From assembly GCA_964304625.1 (NCBI GenBank), contig OZ199840.1, positions 2,542,001 through 2,606,000 on the forward strand: a DNA stretch of 64,000 bases, written 5' to 3'. This stretch comes from Kudoa neothunni (Eukaryota > Cnidaria). Within the stretch, counting starts at the first letter, position 1. Each line of letters opens with the position of its first letter. A model generated the notes under the pieces. That model did no database searches and was not told where the DNA came from. It saw nothing but the letters and a program-made list of their open reading frames with translations. Shown piece after piece: positions 55,456 to 64,000 of the stretch. The position numbers were made by a program, and so were the translations under genes.

Positions 55456-56399
55456 GTCATGTCCAATTTCATGCACTTACGAGCGCGATTATTTCAGAAA
55501 AAAATGATGTTTAATATTGATCAAGTTGCGTTTAAAAAGACCAGTTAATTATATATTAATTTTTAAAAGTCAATTAAAAATCGAGAAACGTGTTAATAGC
55601 ACAAAAATATTTTTCCACGATCCACAAAATACTCTTTTTTTGCTATCAGTAGAATAAGGCAGTTCGTCTACATTGTAAATAAAATTTTCAGAATACCTTT
55701 TAAAAAATGTTCTGATTTGATTGATCTACACTGAAGTAGTTCCAGGCGTAGCATCAACAGATTAATTAATAAAATTTGATTTGTAAATGTTGGACCTTTT
55801 TTTAAAATAACAAAACCCTCAATGAATTGCACATGAAGGTAAATCTTTTTCTTTGGCTAATTGATTTCTCCTGATGAATATCGTGACGACGTTTACTACA
55901 ATCTTTCTGCTTTGTGTCCACCCAATCCATTCATATACATCTTCATCAACATAATAAATTGTCTTACATACAAATAATTTCTATTTTCATATTATAAAAA
56001 CGTTTATAGGTTTTGATTATTTTATCTTTCATCTTTAGGATGTCATTAGGAATTGAGACCATGGATCTTTTAAAACGTGATACAGTGACAGTTTTTGGGT
56101 CATTAGATTGGAGACTTTCATAATAATAAGTAATATAGTACTTATCGGCAATAGTTATAGTCAACGGAATTTTTTGGCGTTAAATATTGATTTAACTTAA
56201 TAACAAACATAAAGCACCCCAACAAAATTCCGTGTGTCCGTGTGTGAAAATGGTGAATCACGCGACTTTTAGTTATATTATTTCGCAACTTTTTAGAATA
56301 ATTTTGATTGAAATATAAGAAAAATAAATTATAAACAATGACCAATCAATATTCTAACTAAATAGGTTTTTAAAAGTGCGTGAAATTGGTTACTTACTG

Positions 56400-56732
56400 T
56401 GCCATCAGATTTAAATTTATTAAAGAGAACCTTCAAACAACGTAACATAATGATAGTCCTTTAAGATTTTTATTAAATAAATTATGATACTTTTCAACAA
56501 TAAGAGAAAAATAAATCTGAATCGTTTTAAAAATTTCTTCTTTTTGCGAAAAAAAAGATATCATAACTATGGTTCCGATGATAACCGATTATTAAAAATT
56601 TCGCAAATGCAGGAACAAAACGTATGATTCTATATATTTGAAATTATAGTTTGATAATTTATTTATAAACATATTAAGTTGAATAAATAACACCTAAAAT
56701 AAACAATTAAAATTCATCGTAATGGGAGAAGT
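56400..56732. other. Likely 5' region of RRS1
   Basis: AT-rich spacer between pogo copy 1 and RRS1. It should contain the RRS1 promoter, but no specific element can be named. Confidence 0.4.
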
Positions 56733-57894
56733 ATGCCGAAGTTGATTTCGTCAGACCTCGTTTTGATAATGAGTACGGTTGATTTGGCGTACTTGACTGT
56801 TTGGGGTACTGATTGTGATCAGAAAACCGTTGAGTAATTCAAGTAATTTGTTGGTTTAATAAACATCGATTTAGTCTGTCTAAAAAGAATGTAATTGAAA
56901 TTGCCGAGGAAAATTTCGCTCACCTGTTAAAAAATCTGTATCAAGTATAAAATCATTATTGTTATGTTTTTTTAGCTGTGCTAGTGTGATAGAGAAAATT
57001 TAAATGAGGATATTGTTGCATTTAAGGTGAATTTAATCGAATTATTTTGACTATATTATAATAGAATTAATTAATTAGGTCCCTGAGCCAATAATCAATA
57101 TTCCAAGGATTCGTCCTGTATTTAAATTCGCTAAAATATATTTATACTGAAAATATTTCAGATTCCTAAAGAGAAACCCTTGACAAAATGGGAAAAGTTT
57201 GCACGTGAAAAAGTTGTTTAACAAATTTTTAAAAGCGATCTTTAATCATTCTTTTTTTATAATAGGGAATTCAAAAACGTAAGAAAGAACCAATGGAATG
57301 GGATGATGAAACTCATCAATGGAGACCTAGATTCGGATTTAAAAGAAAGGACAACGTTCATGAGAAATGGTTGATTGAAACCCCTCATAACTATAGTATT
57401 CTCCTCAATATTAGGTTATTCAATTCCTTTGATTTTATTCTATAGAACCTGGCGAGGATTTGAATCCTTTTGACAAACTTAAATCCAAATCAAGAGACAA
57501 TAAGGACAAAAACGAATTGAGACGTTTGAAGAATATATCAGCCAATGGAAAATATGGGAAAACTTACCCCAATGAAGACATTGATGTGCGCGATAATAAA
57601 ATTAATGTTGTTAAGAAACTCTCCAACAAATATGTTAATCAAATTCATACGTCAACTGCTTCTGTGGGGAAGTTTCAGAAAAACTTGGTATTAACGCTAT
57701 CACGATAAATGTATTTAATATAATTATAGAAAAAAGGCAAAAAAGTCAAAGTTTCTACCAAAGAGACCTCCAAGTTTACTTCTAATACCACCAATATTGG
57801 TGATGAAGTTAACCATGCTTTGGGTATTCTCAGTAAAAATTCAAAAATCCAAGAAATAATTACTCACAGTCACTGTAAAATTAGCTTAGCTTAG
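56733..57894 (+). CDS. RRS1: Ribosome biogenesis regulatory protein RRS1 homolog
   Basis: Eight exons join in frame to 279 codons: 56733-56833, 56875-56944, 56985-57026, 57079-57117, 57162-57212, 57266-57395, 57446-57687 and 57730-57894. All seven introns are GT-AG and 40-53 nt. The product has the RRS1 landmarks: VDLAYLTVW near the start, ENFAHLLKNLYQ, VPEPIINIPR, KEKPLTKWEKFAREKGIQKR with EWDDETHQWRPRFGFKR (the family core), WLIETPHNYKPGEDLNPFDK, KNELRRLKNI and the TASVGKFQ motif. Known role: with Rpf2, loads the 5S RNP onto pre-60S ribosomes in the nucleolus. It is shorter than the human protein (365 aa), mainly lacking the basic C-terminal tail. The start could also be the Met at 56769. 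It is flanked by two pogo copies. Confidence 0.93.
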
Positions 57895-58060
57895 CTGTAA
57901 TGTTTGTTTATATATGCCTTATCTTTTGTTTTTGGCAGTGGCTATTCTCATAGAAACGAATAACTCCTCTGTTGTAAAAAATATTTCAAATCTGATTTCT
58001 TATTTAATTTAACAATTTTTAATCTAATTTCCTATGCAAAAATCATTGTAAAATTTAAAG

Positions 58061-58066
58061 AATAAA
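58061..58066 (+). terminator. Possible polyadenylation signal of RRS1
   Basis: AATAAA, 167 bp after the RRS1 stop and before pogo copy 2. In AT-rich DNA such hexamers also occur by chance. Confidence 0.35.
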
Positions 58067-58144
58067 AATTTGACATTTTACCCGCCCTATTTACACTGCT
58101 CACTAGTAGTACACGCACGTTTTTGAGTCTAATATTATGTTATA

Positions 58145-59071
58145 CAGTAAGAAACCAATTTCACGGAACCCCCTCGGGACCAAAGAAAAAAAGTGCGTAA
58201 ACCCGGTCACGTCCAATTTCGCAATTGCGCGCGCGATTATTTCAGAAAAAATTGGTGTTTGATAATGATTAAATTGCGTTTATAAAGACTAGTTAACTAT
58301 ATATTAATTTTTAAACAATCATTAAAACTCGAGAAACATGTTGACGGCACAAAAATATTTTTCCGCGATCTATGAAATACTCTTTTTTTGCTATCAGTAG
58401 AATAAGGCAGTTCGTCTATATTGTAGATAAGATTTTCAGAGTATCTTTTAAAAAATGTTCTGATTTGATTGGTCTACTATGGAATAGTTTCAGGTGTAGC
58501 AGCAGATTAGCTAATAGAATTTGATTTTTGAATGTTGGACCTTTTTTTGAAACAACGAAATCCTCAACGAATTGCACACGAAGGTAAACCTTTTTCTTTG
58601 GCTAATTGATTTCTCCTGATGATTATCGTGACGACGTTTACTACAATGTTTCTGCTTTGTGTCCACCCAATCCACTCAAATACATCCTCATCAACAGAAT
58701 TAAATTGTCCTGCACGTAAATAAATTCTATCATTAGATTCTATAAACATTTATAGGTTTTGATTATTTTATTTTTCATCTCCAGGGTGCCATTAGGAGTT
58801 GAGATAATAAATATTTTAAAATGCGATACATTGGCGGTTTTATGGCATTAAATATTGATTTAACTTATAACAAACATGAAGTACCCCCAAAAAATTCCGT
58901 GTGTCAAAGTAGTCAATCACGCGACTTTTAGTTATATTATTTTGCAACTTTTTAAAATAATTTTTATAAAAATTTTGATTGAAATATTATAAGAAACATA
59001 TATTAACAATAACCAATCAATATTCGAACTAAATAGGTTTTTAAAAAGTGCGTGAAATTGGTTACTTACTG
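58145..59071 (-). mobile_element. pogo/Tigger-like element copy 2
   Basis: A 927-bp element. Its ends are CAGTAAGAAACCAATTTCAC and the reversed CAGTAAGTAACCAATTTCAC (one mismatch in 20). TA precedes the left end (58143-58144). CA follows the right end, a possible mutated TA. The minus strand encodes the N-terminal part of a CENP-B/Tc5-type DNA-binding domain (SVDEDVFEWIGWTQSRNIVV and NQLAKEKGLPSCA, about 58564-58700). The catalytic domain is absent. It lies in the same orientation as copy 1. Confidence 0.85.
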
Positions 59072-61266
59072 CACATCCATTTATCTTAACTCTCTAAACG
59101 ATATTTTATGAAGAAACGATTTTTCTCTTAATCATAGAGTAAATATGTTTTGCTTGTTATATTTTATTTGGTTCAGATAACGCTTTGTATCTAATGCTAG
59201 ATTTACATGACAAAATTTTGAGTAATGGAAACGACTAATTCTTAAAAGTCTTCCAATATATAAAGAAATTTTTCAATGTAATCTAAATATTGACCAACTT
59301 TGATTCCAATTAACATTTTAACTAAAAATCTCTAACAAATTTTTGTTCTTCCTAAGTAACTAATTAAATACGAATTTTCATGAGTCATTCAGCAATTTAT
59401 GCAACTTTAAGAGTCTTAAACATCCTCTTTTCACATTTTAAGGTCAACATCGACAAAATATTCTTAATCAAATACTAGATTTTTTGAAACAATAATTTAA
59501 ATCATCTCCTTAAATTCACACATTTGAAGTATTTTTGTTTACTCTTATCTTTGTTATTATATTACGATTGTATTATAGTATCATTTATTATCTTTCCACG
59601 TTTTTTATCTCGATTTTATATTTAATTTTTCTACAATAGACGATAATGTAAGACGAAATCAATTATAACCTTGATTATTTAATATTGTACATAATAAAAA
59701 CGATTAATCGTTTATTTCAAGCGTTTCCGTTAAAGTAATTGGTCCTAATAAGGTTTTTATTCAATCTAGCGCTTTGCGTTATTTTATTAATTTAATTTTA
59801 GGATTCATAAAATATTTCTAATTTTATTAAGAAAATAATGATTATAATGAAACTATAGTTGATAACAATTTTTATTTCAATTTTAAATATTAAAAGATGA
59901 CAGATTTGGTAAATAAGAATCTAGCTTCAATTATTTGTAGTCATTTGGGTTTGAGTATTTTTAATGTAGAACTTACATGTATTACATATGTAGTTCACTG
60001 GTTAAAATAACTTTAAAATATTGATTTAGATTTGATTTTGATTGTTAATATTAACAATTAATAAGAAAATATACCTCTAGGAAAATTTTAATAATTGCAA
60101 TTAATTGCAACTATTGACTGTGACATAGTACAAATAAAATTAATTGATTTTTACCAACAACAATCAATTATTCCTAACCTTTGGAATGGGGCCCACGTTG
60201 GGGAACACGGATATAACGTATATAATTTTTGATTGATGGCGTAATCATTCCATGGTAATGGCTGAAATAACATTTTTTTAATTAAGTAACGCCTTAGATA
60301 TCAATTTATCATGTACAGTGCAACCTCAGGTTTGACCTTAATCCGTTATAGAAGTGTGATAGAGCTGCAATTTGATCGAACTCTGAATAATTTTTTCCCG
60401 TCCAAAATAATGCAAATTAATTTAATCCGTTATAGCACATCAAATAAATGATTACTTTAATTCTTATCTATTAAAAAACAAGCATGCCTTTTGTTTATAA
60501 AATAAAAAAATAAATATAAAAATTAAGATTAAGATTAGGGTGAATATTTTTGGGTTATCAAATGATAAATTGTAAAGGATTCTCTTTCGATAACGTTCTC
60601 ACAATTTGAATGAGCGAATCTTCTTCTAGAATTTCTGTTCTTCTCTGTTTTTTCTCCGACTGGATTTGTTCTAAATACCCTCACTATATGTGAACGACCT
60701 CAAAAGTGATTCTGATTCAAAATTTTTGTTCGAACTCTGAGGTTGTAATGTACTTATTTCGAGATAATACATTAATTTAATTTCTCACTTAATTGAAATA
60801 GTGGTTGCACGATTGTTTTATATTTCCATTTTAAAATACTTTCGCAGGGAAAATTCTCTATAAACTTTCAAAATCACCCATTTTATGATAAATCACTTAC
60901 AAATTATAAAATAACTTTCTATTTTTAAGTTAATTACGTAGTTGACATCTTAAATCATCGAATATAGAATTAAATCTATTTTAGACAATAAACTCTGATT
61001 TTTTGGAATCAATATTTATTCGAAAAATTAAATACAACTCTATAAAAAGAAATATTATATAAACTTTATATTTTTAACAAACTAATTTTCTATTCAATTC
61101 TCATGTCAAATGATACACTAATGTTTGAATTTTGCTTAACATATTTTTAGTTTTATTTGAATATTAAATAATTTATGTTACTTAACATAAAAATATATAA
61201 AATTGTTTTAATGTCATTATTTTCCAATTTAAATAAATTTTCGCCGATCACGTGACCAACATCAAA
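59072..61266. other. Intergenic stretch upstream of DHX15
   Basis: No gene seen in 2.2 kb. It contains a Tigger-type MITE (60316-60750). The 500 bp before 61267 should hold the DHX15 promoter, but no element is recognisable. Confidence 0.5.
60316..60750. repeat. Tigger/mariner-type MITE (435 bp)
   Basis: The ends CAGTGCAACCTCAGG and, reversed, CATTACAACCTCAGAG are flanked by TA on both sides (60314-60315 and 60751-60752). Internal AATCCGTTATAG blocks match the fragment at 40231-40388. It has no coding capacity. Confidence 0.78.
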
Positions 61267-63951
<2,685 letters not shown>

Positions 63952-64000
63952 TAGATTAGATTGCTTTACAAAAATATTTTCACTCTGAAGTTTTTTTTGT

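Larger units (their letters stand above)
54499..56399 (-). mobile_element. pogo/Tigger-like element copy 1, carrying a hAT insert
   Basis: The ends are CAGTAAGAAACCAATTTCAT (54499) and, reversed, CAGTAAGTAACCAATTTCAC (to 56399). TA precedes the left end but TG follows the right end. Minus the hAT insert (54565-55455) it is about 1 kb and is similar along its length to 58145-59071. Scraps of the same CENP-B-like coding region are present. It is a non-autonomous deletion derivative. Confidence 0.85.

Overview
The window is AT-rich DNA (about two-thirds A+T by eye) from an animal nuclear genome. Two intron-containing host genes sit at the right end: RRS1 (ribosome biogenesis, 56733-57894, 8 exons) and DHX15/Prp43 (DEAH-box splicing helicase, 61267-63951, 9 exons). 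Both splice in frame with GT-AG introns of only about 40-98 nt. The very short introns, the fast-evolving RRS1 and the mixture of transposons (Merlin/ISXO2-like, FLYWCH-MULE, piggyBac, pogo) suggest a small or parasitic invertebrate. A myxozoan-like or similar lineage is possible, but the sequence does not fix the species.

The first 56 kb is a layered transposon graveyard. From left to right: a possible Helitron fragment; a FLYWCH-MULE pseudogene (1840-3130); a Tc1/mariner element with clear TIRs (3965-5216); a Merlin transposase with one nonsense codon (6402-7361, minus); a retrotransposon gag (7742-8617, minus); a long decayed Helitron (11450-16506); a cluster of inverted-repeat elements with a 42-bp perfect palindrome and an exon-like insert (18102-19260); piggyBac C (20319-23844); Gypsy element 1 with both LTRs and a 5-bp TSD (24890-28971); a small MITE (29840-29996); piggyBac D (30485-32832); piggyBac A (35465-40230), which carries a complete piggyBac B (37115-39606) inside its transposase gene; a Merlin element (40427-41491) inserted in a MULE remnant; a nearly intact MULE (42189-43503); Gypsy element 2, much GC-richer than its surroundings (44408-48521); piggyBac E (49666-52059), inserted in older decayed coding DNA; a Merlin remnant (52658-53626); a pogo-like element (54499-56399) that carries a hAT remnant (54565-55455); RRS1; a second pogo-like copy (58145-59071); a Tigger-type MITE (60316-60750); and DHX15.

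Nested insertions give a relative chronology, and three of them (piggyBac in piggyBac, Merlin in MULE, hAT in pogo) show target-site duplications that identify the empty site. Only the piggyBac B transposase is uninterrupted with its catalytic aspartates, so it is the best candidate for an active element. Gypsy 1 is nearly intact, and its gag-pol frame opens inside the 5' LTR. I saw no CRISPR array, rRNA or convincing tRNA. Coordinates of exons and element ends come from reading the sequence by hand.
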